DNA from: CAIZQW01 sp942493055
Lineage (GTDB): Bacteria; Verrucomicrobiota; Kiritimatiellia; RFP12; UBA1067
Length of the DNA stretch: 64,000 nucleotides
Direction of reading: 5' to 3'
NCBI GenBank assembly: GCA_942493055.1
Contig: OW818680.1
Location: 3,968,001 to 4,032,000, forward strand
This document shows, in pieces, positions 26,202 to 36,119 of the stretch. Made by a program: the position numbers and the translations under genes. Position 1 is the first letter of the stretch. Every line of letters begins with the position of its first letter. The notes under the pieces were generated by a model, which saw only the letters and a program-made list of their open reading frames with translations, was not told the origin of the DNA and did no database searches.

Positions 26202-26929
26202 ATGTTCTCGAACCATGGCCTTGAGACAACGGGGATACCCGTGTCTCAGGCTGACGTTCAAATCTCGCTTGCCCTCCGCCCCGTTTCCGGTTGACATTCC
26301 GGGCATAACTAGAGGGCCATGCGAATAAGGGGACAGACAAGAATGGCGCTAAGATAAGCGTATGTGAGTCGTTTTACAGGGTGGAGTAGTCGATGACCCA
26401 AACGCTCATCGTCGGCTCGCAAGAAACTGGGAGAACAGGCATCCTGCCTGTTTGTTGAATGCACAGGCAGGATGCCCAATGTCACTAATTTTTCGCAGCC
26501 TGTTTCGTCTATATCTTCGGTGTTAGCTTGTTGCAAGCGAAGGGCTTATCCCCTGGGAACGCCGACGTCCCCGTCGGCCTTGATCGCCCGCGCCACCTTT
26601 CTTACCGACGCGGACCCGCCTACGCCAAGGCTACGGCGGCCAAGCATCGGTGCTCCCAGGCAATAAGGTGGCGGAGCCGTCCCGGCTCCGGCGGGCAAGA
26701 TGCCCGCGCTCCTTTGAGGGCAGCAATAGAAGGGAGCGTGGGCGTCCCGCCCGCATGAAAGAGGAGAGTCATTCTTGTCTGTCCCTCTGCAGGCGGCGAG
26801 CATGGCTACTAAACAGGTACAGTTGGCAGACTTGCAAAGATAAGGCAGGGGATTCGTTTAATTCGTTTAATTCGGTGAGATAATTTTTAATAAGGCAATC
26901 ACGCAATAAGGTAATAAGGCAATTCTTTT
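26202..26929. repeat. Repeat-rich gap (hairpins, family C copy C3, simple phrases)
   Basis: No gene. It holds a 14-bp-arm hairpin (26438-26451 / 26463-26476, arms GGCATCCTGCCTGT / ACAGGCAGGATGCC). A family C copy lies at about 26618-26642, and GC-rich hairpins at 26660-26705. The phrases ATTCGTTTAATTCG and AATAAGGCAATCACGCAATA at 26857-26925 recur at about 30570, 48357 and 51930. Confidence 0.6.
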
Positions 26930-29900
26930 CTATTCAACAACCACGCGGAAGCCGACGTTGTAGACGCGCTGCCAGCTTGGGTAGGAGAGGCGGTAGCTGG
27001 AGGTTGATAATACGGGGCGGTCGTTCCAGGAGCCTCCGCGGACCACTTTGCTGCCAATGGCCGTATTGTTCCGTCCGTCAGCATCCGAGTACGGGTAGGG
27101 TTTCAATTCGGAGCGGGTCCACTCGGCCACATTGCCGAGCATATCTTTGAGTCCGAAGCCATTGGCTTTGTAGGCTCCGACATCATTCAGGCAGTGGGCT
27201 TTGTCTGCCGAGGCAGCGTTCTTTTGTTCCAGGCTCCAGTGATTCGAGGGCATGTATTGGGTGCGGCGGTTGTCTGAGGTCGGGTCGGACATGTTGGCGT
27301 AGGCAGGATAGTTAGTCACGACATTACCGAAGAAGGTCACGGTGTCGGTTCCTGCGCGGCAGGCCCATTCCCATTGCGCTTCCGTGGGCAAGGTCACTCG
27401 CTTGCCGCTCTTTTTCGAGAGCCAGTCGCAGAATGCATTGGCCTGGTCCCAGGAGACACGGATCACAGGGAAGCTATCCTTGTCCATGGAGAATCCGTAG
27501 GTGGCCACCACGCCGGGCTTGTTGTACAAGCCGTTCTTATGCTCCTTGGCAAACTGTTGGTATTGTTTCAGGGTGACTTCGGTTACGCCCATCTTAAAGG
27601 GCTTTGCAATTGCGGTTACATGCAGGGGCTGTTCTTCAGGGGATTCGCTGTTGGAGCCCATGACGAATTGTCCCGCAGGGATGGAGACCACGTCCATCAA
27701 GACGCCATTGCCCAGATCAAGGGTCTCCGGGGCTGCGGCCTGGGCTGCAAAGGGCCAGCCTGCCAGTGTCGGCGCAGGCGCAGGGGCAGGCAGCGGGGCG
27801 GGTGCGATAAAGGCTTCGGTCCGTTCATAGGGCTTGCAAGGCTCTTCCGACTCGATCTCAACTGAAGTCGCGTACTCGTGATTTAAGTCGGCCCGGCGCG
27901 TCATGAATTTCTTTGCCGCGCCATTCGCATTCATCTCCGCCCAGCTTCCATGCGCTTGCGCATTCAGGTCGATCCACGTGACTAAATGATCCCAGGCGGC
28001 CCTATCAAGTTTGACATTGTGATGTCCCTTGTTCAGCATCTGGATCAGTTCGCTGGTGTTGGCGTGGAAGTTGAGCGGTGTCTGCAGATGGAGATCGCCC
28101 TCCGGTCCGGGACGGCGCACAAACTGCTGCAGTTCAAAGTAGGAGCGCGGCATGGCGTTCTGCATGAAATTCCCGTCGCCGAAACGCCCGCACTTGGCAT
28201 CTGCAAGATTGGGACGGTTGGGCTTCTGTCCGTCATGACACCCGATGCAGTATTTATCGAGCACGGGCTGGACTTCGCGGAGGAAGGAGAAGCCGCGGGT
28301 CGGACCATACCAGGGTTGAATGGTCTGCGGTGGCTTGAGTGACGCAATGGAGGGCTGGACCGGAGGCGCCTCGTTCTGACTCTCGTGGCATCCGATGCAG
28401 GAGAGGGTCTCGCCTGGCATGGCGGTTGTCCAGCTTCGCATGATGGCCAGGGCTTTTCCTTCGGCGTCCAGCGGCTGCAGGGAAAGCGGGGTGTTGCAGG
28501 GGATCTTGAACTGAACGGAGCCGTCGTTCTCCACATCCACGGTCCCGAGGATGACTTTCAAATCCCAGCCGCTCTGGATTCCGGTCTGGGCATGGCCGCC
28601 AAATTTCCGAGGCGAGAACTCATACTTGAAAATGCGCAGGCGCTTCACTGTGCCGCGCGGGACGCCGGCCAGTCCAGGCCCGGCATAGATATCAGAGATC
28701 GAGACTGTGGCGTCTTTGGCTTTCAGATCAATCCGGTCAGGGACCAACGGCGGCGCGTTCCGCTTTTTCAAGGGAAGGGGTTCGACATAATGATGCGACG
28801 GGTCGCGCTTTAAAGGCAGCAGATTGTCAAAGGTGTCCAGCAGGTAGATTCCGAATTTATCCGAGGCATTGAGTTTGACTGCGGCCAGATGGAACTCCCG
28901 GCTGAGCGGATAGGGGTGGAGAATCTTGGGCCAGTTGGCAGTGAAATAGTGATCAATGACAACAGGGTCGACAGGCTTGTCAAAGCCAGGGATCGACTGT
29001 ATGATGCCTTCGGCTTCATTGCGGCCTTTGGCCACATCAAACAGGACCAGCTGGCCTGCGCGCTGGACGCCATGGTGGTTGCCGACGATCGCGGTGAAAC
29101 AGGAGGGAGAGCCAGGGATCGGCTTGCCATAGAAGAGGGTGTTGGGCCACCACGAGTTGCTGCCGTAATAGGCTTTCTGGTCGGTGCCATCCGGGTTCAT
29201 GGTGAAGAGAATCCGGCTCCAGAAATGGGAGAGGTCCGTATATTCCCAGCGCTGATACATGATCCGTCCGTTCGGCATGAGGAAGGGACTCCAGTTGCTC
29301 TCCTGGTCAAAGGTCAGCCTGCGGATATGGGTGCCGTCGCTGTCCATGACATGGAGATTGGCGATGTCGCCGTTGCCGCCGATGCAGGGGACGCCCTGGA
29401 AGCCGGCGGTGGAGGCATAGATGATTTTTCCATTGGGCAGGTAGCATGGATCGAAACTATCAATGTCCGCATACGTGCCAAGACTTACTTGGCGCATCGA
29501 TTTGTCCTTCAGGTTCAATTCAAAAATCTGCCACGTGTTGTTCGCTGTGCCGATGGATGAATAGAGCACCTTGTCAGCATCAAAATGGAGGCTCATGTCC
29601 CCCATGAAATTGGACGATTCTGCCACAGGGGTGAAGTCGCCTGTGAGAGAGACGATTCCGATCGAGCTGTCCCAGCCCTTTTTGGGGATGTCTGTATTCA
29701 CCAGCCAGTTGGGGGCCAACCCCACCTGTCCGCAATTGGGATCAACAACATTCTCCATGCCGGGACGAATGCGTTGAACAGCAAGGATCTGGTCAAAGTC
29801 GAGTAGGGGATTGCTCAAGAGCACGCGCCGTTTGAAATCGAGAATGGCCTGCGCCTGCGCAACAGCGGAGGGATCCTTCTTCGTCAGCGCCGCGAGTGTC

Positions 29901-30214
29901 GGCGCGAGTTGGCCGGTATGCGATTTCAGTTCAGCCAGAAGCTTGATCTGGTCAAAACGTTCCGGGTATTTTCCAGCAAGATGAATGATGGCCCGCTCCA
30001 TGGCGGCAGGATTAAAAAGAGCGAGCTCTTCCAGGATCGGGGCCAGCGGATCGGGCGTTACACTGTTCAAGGGCTTGGGCGCGACTTGGACTTTAGGTTT
30101 TGCCTTTCCCCTCTGCACGCGCGGGATGGCATGGGTGTCAGCTGCCGCTGCCGTCAAAACAGCCGCAGTTGCAGCGCAGAAAAACAATCGTGCGACACGC
30201 GCAAAACAAATCAT
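26930..30214 (-). CDS. Exported fusion: TolB-like propeller with CXXCH motifs (HzsA-like) plus formylglycine-generating-enzyme-type domain
   Basis: 1094 residues with a signal peptide (MICFARVARLFFCAATAAVL). After a helical region, a propeller-like part (about 180-500) has repeats such as NLHVMDSDGTHIRRLTFDQE. It is followed by a hydrazine-synthase-alpha-like region with two c-type heme-like motifs, SCIGCHES (about 604) and YCIGCHDG (about 653). The last 245 residues are a SUMF1/FGE-type domain: MVSIPAGQFVMGS-like opening (here VVSIPAGQFVMGSNSES), WDQANAFCDWLS, LPTEAQWEWACRAGT, DMLGNVAEWT, VVRGGSWNDRP. The FGE-type cysteine pair needed for sulfatase activation was not identified, so this is probably the non-catalytic variety. 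An extracytoplasmic electron-transfer or glycan-related role is possible. Confidence 0.75.
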   Translation of the reverse strand: MICFARVARLFFCAATAAVLTAAAADTHAIPRVQRGKAKPKVQVAPKPLNSVTPDPLAPILEELALFNPAAMERAIIHLAGKYPERFDQIKLLAELKSHTGQLAPTLAALTKKDPSAVAQAQAILDFKRRVLLSNPLLDFDQILAVQRIRPGMENVVDPNCGQVGLAPNWLVNTDIPKKGWDSSIGIVSLTGDFTPVAESSNFMGDMSLHFDADKVLYSSIGTANNTWQIFELNLKDKSMRQVSLGTYADIDSFDPCYLPNGKIIYASTAGFQGVPCIGGNGDIANLHVMDSDGTHIRRLTFDQESNWSPFLMPNGRIMYQRWEYTDLSHFWSRILFTMNPDGTDQKAYYGSNSWWPNTLFYGKPIPGSPSCFTAIVGNHHGVQRAGQLVLFDVAKGRNEAEGIIQSIPGFDKPVDPVVIDHYFTANWPKILHPYPLSREFHLAAVKLNASDKFGIYLLDTFDNLLPLKRDPSHHYVEPLPLKKRNAPPLVPDRIDLKAKDATVSISDIYAGPGLAGVPRGTVKRLRIFKYEFSPRKFGGHAQTGIQSGWDLKVILGTVDVENDGSVQFKIPCNTPLSLQPLDAEGKALAIMRSWTTAMPGETLSCIGCHESQNEAPPVQPSIASLKPPQTIQPWYGPTRGFSFLREVQPVLDKYCIGCHDGQKPNRPNLADAKCGRFGDGNFMQNAMPRSYFELQQFVRRPGPEGDLHLQTPLNFHANTSELIQMLNKGHHNVKLDRAAWDHLVTWIDLNAQAHGSWAEMNANGAAKKFMTRRADLNHEYATSVEIESEEPCKPYERTEAFIAPAPLPAPAPAPTLAGWPFAAQAAAPETLDLGNGVLMDVVSIPAGQFVMGSNSESPEEQPLHVTAIAKPFKMGVTEVTLKQYQQFAKEHKNGLYNKPGVVATYGFSMDKDSFPVIRVSWDQANAFCDWLSKKSGKRVTLPTEAQWEWACRAGTDTVTFFGNVVTNYPAYANMSDPTSDNRRTQYMPSNHWSLEQKNAASADKAHCLNDVGAYKANGFGLKDMLGNVAEWTRSELKPYPYSDADGRNNTAIGSKVVRGGSWNDRPVLSTSSYRLSYPSWQRVYNVGFRVVVE

Positions 30215-30817
30215 GATCCCCCCGAATCTTATTCGTTATCCCTGAAAAATAATGCTCTTGTATTTGCAGTAATCTATCACACATTTTGACTGGATGGAAA
30301 GCAGAATCATGTAAATCATTCTAGCCCATTTTTTCCCCACGGAACACTCGGAAGAACACGGAAAACGGCTTCGAGGCATAAGGGTTGTATTGGGACATAG
30401 GACAATATGAATGATAGTGTACAACGGGCTGGATCTTATAGCCTCTTGATCACCGAATTCACCGAATGGGGCGAATGGAATATCCAATTTTCAAGGAAAA
30501 GCCTCATTGCCCTGCGGCTGCCGGATCCCGGTGAGCCGCTACACTCTAATCCTGACATTTGTCTATCAACGAATTAAACGAATGAAACGAATTTGAATTA
30601 GCTTAATTCGTTGAAAACATCTTCAAGTTACAGGTAAACCAGCCGCTCGCGGTCTCCGGGAATAAACGAGAGGGGTAACTTGTAAAATCGAGAGTTAAAA
30701 GTTCAAAATTTTAACGCTTAACTCTTAACGCTGAATACGAACATCCACCTTCGCCAAGGCTACGGCGGACAGGTCGAACATTCAACATCGAACGTCGAAC
30801 GTCAAACGAAAACAACA
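30215..30817. repeat. Gene-free stretch with shared phrases and family C copy C4
   Basis: No gene. Family C copy at about 30745-30775. Other phrases (TTTTCCCCACGGAACACTCG at about 30331, ACGAATTAAACGAATGAAAC at about 30570, AATAAACGAGAGGGGTAAC at about 30660) recur in other gaps near 25113, 51730 and 51900-51945. Confidence 0.55.
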
Positions 30818-31735
30818 TCAGATGCCAGCGCCCTTGCGGCGGAAGGCGAGGGGGGAGAGGCCATAGAGAGCCTTGAACTGGTGGTTGAAGTGGGAGAGGT
30901 TGCGGTAGCCGGAGGCGAAGGCGATCTCGCCGACAGGCAGATCAGTCTCGATGAGTTGACGGCTGGCATAATTGAGACGCACTTCAGTCACAAACTGCGT
31001 GAAATTCTTGCCGGTGTGGCGCTTGAAGTGGCGTTCAAACGTGGCCTTGCACATGTGGGTTGTGCGCAGCACATCAGTGAAGGAGATGTCCTCCTGAAAG
31101 GATTGGAAGACCCAGTAGATGGCCTTCTGGAGGCTGCGGTACGTGAGTTCCCCTACAGGCGGCACAAAGGTCTTGCTGGAAAGTTTTTGCATCTGCCGGG
31201 GGTCGGCGTGCGCGAGCGTATCCAGGATCTGCAGGAGGTAGGCTAAGCGCGTCAGCCCCCCGTTTGCGCGTGCCGCGGCCGTGAGATCGAGGATGGCGCG
31301 ACCATCAGGGCCTGTCAAGCGAAGGCCGAAACGAGCGCTCTTCCAGAGTTTGCGAAGGGTCGCTGTCTCTGGAAAGAGCCACAGGGGATGCGCAGGCTCG
31401 AAATCAAACTGGAAGGCAAAGCCTGACGAGGGGTGGCGCAGATGCCAGTAGTGGGGCATGTCCGGCCCGATGAGCACGAGATCCGGCGCGGTGAAGGGCG
31501 TGATCGAGTCGCCGATGAAGAGCGTGCCCGAACCCTTTGTGATCAGGGTCAGCTCCATCTGTGAGTGGTGGTGCCACTCCTGTCCAGAGCCTGCAAAGGG
31601 ATGCACCGTGCCGTCCGCTGCGACGAGTTCAGCTTCGTGCATATTCTTCCGCCATTGCAACAGCCGGAAGGATTCACCGGGCAACAACTCGATCTTTTCG
31701 GCTTTGAGAGGATTCTCAGACTGCTTTGATTTCAT
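30818..31735 (-). CDS. AraC-family transcriptional regulator with cupin sensor
   Basis: 305 residues. The N-terminal half is a cupin (WHHHSQMELTLITKGSGTLF, GDSITPFTAPDLVLIGPDMP, HYWHL). The C-terminal 100 residues are the double helix-turn-helix: DVLRTTHMCKATFERHFKRH, TGKNFTQFVTEVRLNYASRQ and EIAFASGYRNLSHFNHQFKA. It belongs to the group that responds to small ligands, often sugars. It is divergent from the kinase/dehydrogenase fusion gene at 31861 with 125 nt between them. That arrangement, and the sugar-type product of the neighbour, makes it the likely regulator of that gene. No Shine-Dalgarno is evident at 31735. Confidence 0.85.
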   Translation of the reverse strand: MKSKQSENPLKAEKIELLPGESFRLLQWRKNMHEAELVAADGTVHPFAGSGQEWHHHSQMELTLITKGSGTLFIGDSITPFTAPDLVLIGPDMPHYWHLRHPSSGFAFQFDFEPAHPLWLFPETATLRKLWKSARFGLRLTGPDGRAILDLTAAARANGGLTRLAYLLQILDTLAHADPRQMQKLSSKTFVPPVGELTYRSLQKAIYWVFQSFQEDISFTDVLRTTHMCKATFERHFKRHTGKNFTQFVTEVRLNYASRQLIETDLPVGEIAFASGYRNLSHFNHQFKALYGLSPLAFRRKGAGI

Positions 31736-31860
31736 GGTGTAAGTCTAACGGCTTTTGAAAGGGATGCCAAGGGAATTTCGTTTGCATGTGATGCCAGAAT
31801 ACAAAAAAAAGAGGCTGGGCTGGTAGCGTTTAAAGGCGAGATTTGTCATTATAGCAGTCC

Positions 31861-34371
31861 ATGAAAGACGAGACGCATATACTGATCCTGAATACCGCTG
31901 TGCTAGACTTGCGCAACCAAGACTTTGGTTTTGTAGATCGTTTAGTCGGCGCCGGGGGCTTGGCCAAATGCGCGACCGCTGACATGCCGTCCTTTACCCA
32001 GGCGCAACTTCAGGCCTACGTAGACGCGGGCTGTGCGACAGCGGGCGGACCCGGAAACACGGCACCGCTTGTTGCGCGTGCGGGTCTGCAAGTCGCAGTC
32101 GGTGTCAATCTGGGCAAAGGCGAGTCTGGCGGACTGGATGTCCAAGGTCGCTTCTTTTATGACACGCTGACGCGAAGCGGCGTGGACATGACCGGGACAG
32201 TGGTGCATCCAAGCCTGCCGACGGGCACGACCTTCATTCATGAGGTGCCGGGTGGCGAGCGGGGCGGCATCGCCTATTTCCCGAATGCAAACAATGACTT
32301 TGACTTTGAAGCGTTCAAGCCGCTGGTGCAGCGACTGAAACCGCGCGTCGTCTACTACATGTACTCGGGGCTCTCGGCAAGGGGTGACGCCAACAACGGC
32401 AAGGACCTCGCAGCGTTCATGGCGTGGTGCCGGGCTCAGGGGTGTGTGACAATAGCAGACAGCCATACGCTGACGGGGAATCCGCAGGAGCTGATCGCGC
32501 GCAACCAGCCTGTGGAGGCGTATCACTTGCTGGAGCCGCTGTTGCCGGAGCTGGATCTCTTCTTCACCTCTGCTGATGAAGCGCGGCTTCTCCTCAACAC
32601 GCTTGATCCGCAGGCGGACGCGCCGAAGCTCGAGACGCATGAGCATTGCCTGCGGTATTTGGATTTTGTGGCGGAACGATTCGCGACACCGGGGCGCACC
32701 CGCCTGTTTGGTGTGACGGTCAAAAATGGGGCGTATGCCAAACTGGTCGAACCTGGCGGACAAAAGCATGACACGCTCTTCTGCGAGTCGCGTTACCGGG
32801 TTGGCCGCGTGATCGACCTGGTCGGCGCGGGCGATTCCTTCCGCGCAGGCCTGGTTGCGTATGTCGCGCAGAACCGTGATGCGTTTACGGCTGGCACGCT
32901 GGCGATTGAAGAGGCTGTGCAGATGGGGAATCTGATGGCCACGCTCTATGTCACGGCCTCTCTGCATGATCGCTATGCGAGCATCCCCGCCTTTGAATCG
33001 CTGCTGCGTGTTGTACGGAGCGGAAAAATATTTTCGACCGAGCAAGAGTTGAGAATCGCGCTGGCGTCAGACAGACATGATCATTCTGCGAAGCGTGTCC
33101 TGGTCAGTTTCGGCTTTGGCCCGATACAGGCTGGATTGTTCGCGAAGGAGGCGCGGGACAGCGGCGCGTTTTCCGAAATCGTCATTGCTGAAATCGATCC
33201 CTTGCTGGTGGCGGCAGTGCGCAATAACGGGTGTCGGTATTCCGTGAATGTGGCGTGGCCGGATCATGTCGAGACGGTGACTGTCGAGGGTGTCACGCTG
33301 CTCAATCCGCGTGTGGAGTCAGACCGTGCGCAGCTCCTTGAAGCGCTTGGACGTGCGACCGAGATCGTGACCTCCCTGCCTTCGGTGGCTGCTTATACGG
33401 CAGGCGGTAAGATGTCCGTTGCACAGTTGATTGCAGACGGGCTCGCTGTGAACAATACTTTGCAGACCGTTGTCTATACCGCTGAAAACAACAACCACGC
33501 CGCTGAGCTTCTCGAAGGGGCGGTCGGGTGTGCGACGGAAAATGAGATCTGCTCTCCGCGTGCGCAATTTCTTAATACTGTGATCGGCAAGATGAGCCAG
33601 GTGCTCGGCGACCCCGGGGAGATGGCCCGCCGCGGACTCGCACCGGTTGCTCCTGGCTTTCCACGCGCTTTTCTGGTCGAGTCCTTTAACCGTATTCTCG
33701 TTTCGCGTATCCGGTTACCGGGTTTTGTTCCGGGCATCAAGGCCTTTGAGGAAAAGGACAACTTGCTGCCCTTTGAAGAGGCGAAACTCTTCGGACACAA
33801 TGCGGCGCATACCATGCTGGGTTTTCTGGGGGCTGCGCGCGGTGCAACGTCGCTTGCTGAATTGCGTGAAGAGACGGCAATCTTGGCACAGGTCCGAAAA
33901 GCATTTTTGGAGGAGGCGGGCGCGGCGCTCATCAGTCGCTATGCCCATTTGCAAGATTCGCTCTTTACAACGGATGGCTTTTGCGAGTATGTTGATGATC
34001 TGTTGCTTCGGATGACCAATCCGTATCTGTCGGACACCGTGGCGCGTGCGATACGAGACCCGCTGCGCAAACTCGGATGTTCCGACCGGCTCTTTGGCGC
34101 GCTGCGGCTCTGTTTGGCGAACGGCGTGGAGCCCGTGTCACTGGCTGCGGGTGCGTTGTCCGGACTCCGTGCGCTGGCGTTGAGCGCAGAGTCTCCGCAG
34201 AGTGACGATTTTCAAGCCCTCCGGCAGAAGACGAAGTTAGAGGCGGAAGCATTTGAACGGATGCTGCGCGTGTTGTGGGGAGATTCCTGCGCGCCCTCCG
34301 AAGTGGGCACCATTTCCAGACTATTAGAGCAAGTAGATAAGCGCCCCGCCCGCCATGCGGGAACAAACTGA
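31861..34371 (+). CDS. Fusion of a PfkB-family sugar kinase with a mannitol-dehydrogenase-like domain
   Basis: 836 residues. Residues 1 to about 385 form a PfkB/ribokinase-type kinase: GGPGNTAPLVARAG near the N-terminus and the C-terminal signature V321-GAGD325-SFRAGL, where the Asp is the catalytic base. From about 412 a second domain begins with a nucleotide-binding loop (VLVSFGFGPIQAGLF) and ends with the helical region of polyol/mannitol-1-phosphate dehydrogenases, including K642-LFGH646-NAAH650. These two activities would act consecutively on a ketose/polyol and its phosphate. The joined gene has no internal stop or frameshift. There is no ribosome binding site of note. An AraC regulator is divergent. 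The exact sugar is unknown. Confidence 0.75.
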   Translation: MKDETHILILNTAVLDLRNQDFGFVDRLVGAGGLAKCATADMPSFTQAQLQAYVDAGCATAGGPGNTAPLVARAGLQVAVGVNLGKGESGGLDVQGRFFYDTLTRSGVDMTGTVVHPSLPTGTTFIHEVPGGERGGIAYFPNANNDFDFEAFKPLVQRLKPRVVYYMYSGLSARGDANNGKDLAAFMAWCRAQGCVTIADSHTLTGNPQELIARNQPVEAYHLLEPLLPELDLFFTSADEARLLLNTLDPQADAPKLETHEHCLRYLDFVAERFATPGRTRLFGVTVKNGAYAKLVEPGGQKHDTLFCESRYRVGRVIDLVGAGDSFRAGLVAYVAQNRDAFTAGTLAIEEAVQMGNLMATLYVTASLHDRYASIPAFESLLRVVRSGKIFSTEQELRIALASDRHDHSAKRVLVSFGFGPIQAGLFAKEARDSGAFSEIVIAEIDPLLVAAVRNNGCRYSVNVAWPDHVETVTVEGVTLLNPRVESDRAQLLEALGRATEIVTSLPSVAAYTAGGKMSVAQLIADGLAVNNTLQTVVYTAENNNHAAELLEGAVGCATENEICSPRAQFLNTVIGKMSQVLGDPGEMARRGLAPVAPGFPRAFLVESFNRILVSRIRLPGFVPGIKAFEEKDNLLPFEEAKLFGHNAAHTMLGFLGAARGATSLAELREETAILAQVRKAFLEEAGAALISRYAHLQDSLFTTDGFCEYVDDLLLRMTNPYLSDTVARAIRDPLRKLGCSDRLFGALRLCLANGVEPVSLAAGALSGLRALALSAESPQSDDFQALRQKTKLEAEAFERMLRVLWGDSCAPSEVGTISRLLEQVDKRPARHAGTN

Positions 34372-34394
34372 TTTGTACTTTTTGCCTCGAATGA

Positions 34395-34427
34395 CCCGCC
34401 TTCGCGGATACGTCTACGGCGGGCAGG
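34395..34427 (+). repeat. Family C palindromic repeat, copy C5
   Basis: CCGCCTTCGCGGATACGTCT followed by ACGGCGGGCAGG; CCGCC and GGCGG pair. It lies just before a family B element. Confidence 0.55.
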
Positions 34428-34453
34428 CACGAACCACACGAATGAAAAAAATG

Positions 34454-34657
34454 TTTTACGCGAAGATCGCTATGAGAGGTGCTTGCACGGAAAGCCCCCG
34501 CGAGTGGCTGAATACAGCCGGGGCTTATCTCGTGCAAGCACCCGAGTGTCACGCATTGACTCTGGGTGAAGGACGAGCTGTGCCTTCCGTGTATCCACGG
34601 GCTTGCGAAGGCACGCCGTCCTTCACCCAAATAGCGTTCTTTGCGAAAAAGTATTCC
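34454..34657 (+). repeat. Family B double-hairpin repeat, copy B1
   Basis: About 200 bp with two long hairpins. The first spans about 34476-34543 (GAGGTGCTTGCACG / CGTGCAAGCACC outer arms). The second spans 34564-34628 (GGGTGAAGGACG / CGTCCTTCACCC outer arms, inner CCGTGTATCCACGG). The copy at 49528-49734 is inverted and has paired changes in both stems. Each copy lies in a gap between co-directional genes and in the same sense as transcription. Confidence 0.8.
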
Positions 34658-34700
34658 GTCAAACTAGTCAAGTTATAGAATTAAATAAAGGAGAGTCACA

Positions 34701-36083
34701 ATGAACGAGATGAATCGGCGAGCGTTTTTGGCATCCACGTCTGCTGCAACGGCAGCGGGATTCTTTTCAGGTTGCACCACGCCAGTACCACTTCGGCGGA
34801 TTTCCGCGAACAACAAGGTCAACCATGCGTGTATCGGTGTCGGCGGTATGATGGGCTTTAATGACTTCAGCAATTTCAAGTCGCATGCGCGAACACAGGT
34901 CGTGGCGATCTGCGATGTGGATAAGACGCAGTTGGACCGGGCCGGCGCACTGGTGCCGGATGCGCGCCGTTATACAGACTGGCGCGAGATGCTGGCCAAG
35001 GAGGGCGACAAGATCGACTCGGTGAACGCGACGGTGCCGGATCACATGCACGCGTTGATTTCACTTTCCGCCATCAAGGCGGGCAAGCACGTCTACTGTC
35101 AGAAGCCGCTCTGCCATGACGTGGCGGAGTGCCGCGTGTTGGCGCAGGCTGCGAAGCGTTCGGGACTCGTGACCCAACTCGGCACGCAGCACGCCTCCGG
35201 CGCAGGCGACCGGCTGGGCGTGCAACTGCTGCGCGAAAATGCAGTCGGGACGATTCAGCGCATTATTCTCTGCTCCAATCGTCCGGGCGCGATTGAGGCC
35301 CATCGCCTCGTAGGACCGCGTCCGGCCAAAGGCGAGCAGGCTCCTGCGCACATGGCGTGGGATCTCTGGCTCGGCAATGCGCCGGCACGCGAGTTTGCGC
35401 CATCGATTTACCATCCCAGCAAATGGCGCGCCTGGCAGGATTTCGGCACGGGGTGGTCCGGCGATATCGGATGCCACATCTTTGATGCAGTCTGGAAGGG
35501 GCTTGATCTTCATGCGCCGTTGAGTGTCACCGCCGAAGTGCAGGAGTCCTGGAAGAACGACAAGGCGCGCCGCGCGGATGTCTGGCCGCAGAGCGACCAC
35601 ATCACCTGGGTCTTCCCCGGCAACGAGAAGAGCGGCGGTAAAGACTTCACAGTCGAATGGTTCGACGGGTTGATCTTTCCGCCTGCGGATGTGCAGGCAT
35701 TGGCCAAGGAAGCCGGGTTCAACGAGTATCCGGCGGAGTCCGCGATGGTGATCGGCTCGGATGGCGCCATGCTGTTGCCGCACACCTCGGGTCCGGTCCT
35801 GCTTCCCAAAGCTAAATTTATGGGACGGGCCAAGCCGAAGTTTGCGGGACGCAACCATTATCATCATTTTCTTGATGCCATTTTGGGCGGTGAGATGTGC
35901 GAATCGCACTTTGTGCAGACAGGGCCGATGGCTGAAGCGATTCTGCTGGGTACGGTCGCGATACGTGTGCCGAATACGGTGTTGCAGTGGGACGCGCGCC
36001 GGTTGCGCATTCCGAACAGCGCAGAGGCCGACCGCCTCCTACGGCGCGACTATCGTAAAGGCTGGGAACTTCCGAGAGTCTAG
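34701..36083 (+). CDS. Gfo/Idh/MocA-family oxidoreductase with Tat-type lipoprotein signal
   Basis: 460 residues with a textbook AAAGGAG before ATG 34701. The signal MNEMNRRAFLASTSAATAAG carries a twin arginine and ends in a lipobox (FFSGC), so it is probably exported folded and lipidated. The Rossmann domain (NHACIGVGGMMGFNDFSNFK) binds NAD(P). The catalytic-loop region contains VYCQKPLCHDVAECR, the EKP-like motif of the family. GDIGCHIFDAVWKGL and GRNHYHHFLDAILGG lie in the substrate domain. The substrate is unknown. It follows the kinase/dehydrogenase fusion on the same strand after a B-type repeat. Confidence 0.85.
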   Translation: MNEMNRRAFLASTSAATAAGFFSGCTTPVPLRRISANNKVNHACIGVGGMMGFNDFSNFKSHARTQVVAICDVDKTQLDRAGALVPDARRYTDWREMLAKEGDKIDSVNATVPDHMHALISLSAIKAGKHVYCQKPLCHDVAECRVLAQAAKRSGLVTQLGTQHASGAGDRLGVQLLRENAVGTIQRIILCSNRPGAIEAHRLVGPRPAKGEQAPAHMAWDLWLGNAPAREFAPSIYHPSKWRAWQDFGTGWSGDIGCHIFDAVWKGLDLHAPLSVTAEVQESWKNDKARRADVWPQSDHITWVFPGNEKSGGKDFTVEWFDGLIFPPADVQALAKEAGFNEYPAESAMVIGSDGAMLLPHTSGPVLLPKAKFMGRAKPKFAGRNHYHHFLDAILGGEMCESHFVQTGPMAEAILLGTVAIRVPNTVLQWDARRLRIPNSAEADRLLRRDYRKGWELPRV

Positions 36084-36119
36084 AACATTTACGGTTCTTC
36101 ACGGTTTGTCGAAAAATTC

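Noticed and set aside
26401..26480. Possible CRISPR repeat unit
   Set aside because: It is a single hairpin with 14-bp arms. No regularly spaced direct repeats occur here or anywhere else in the window, and no cas gene was seen.
34461..34678. Conserved peptide encoded in both copies of the B repeat
   Set aside because: Both strands of the repeat give conserved frames, and the differences between copies are compensatory in stems, so conservation is explained by structure rather than by coding.
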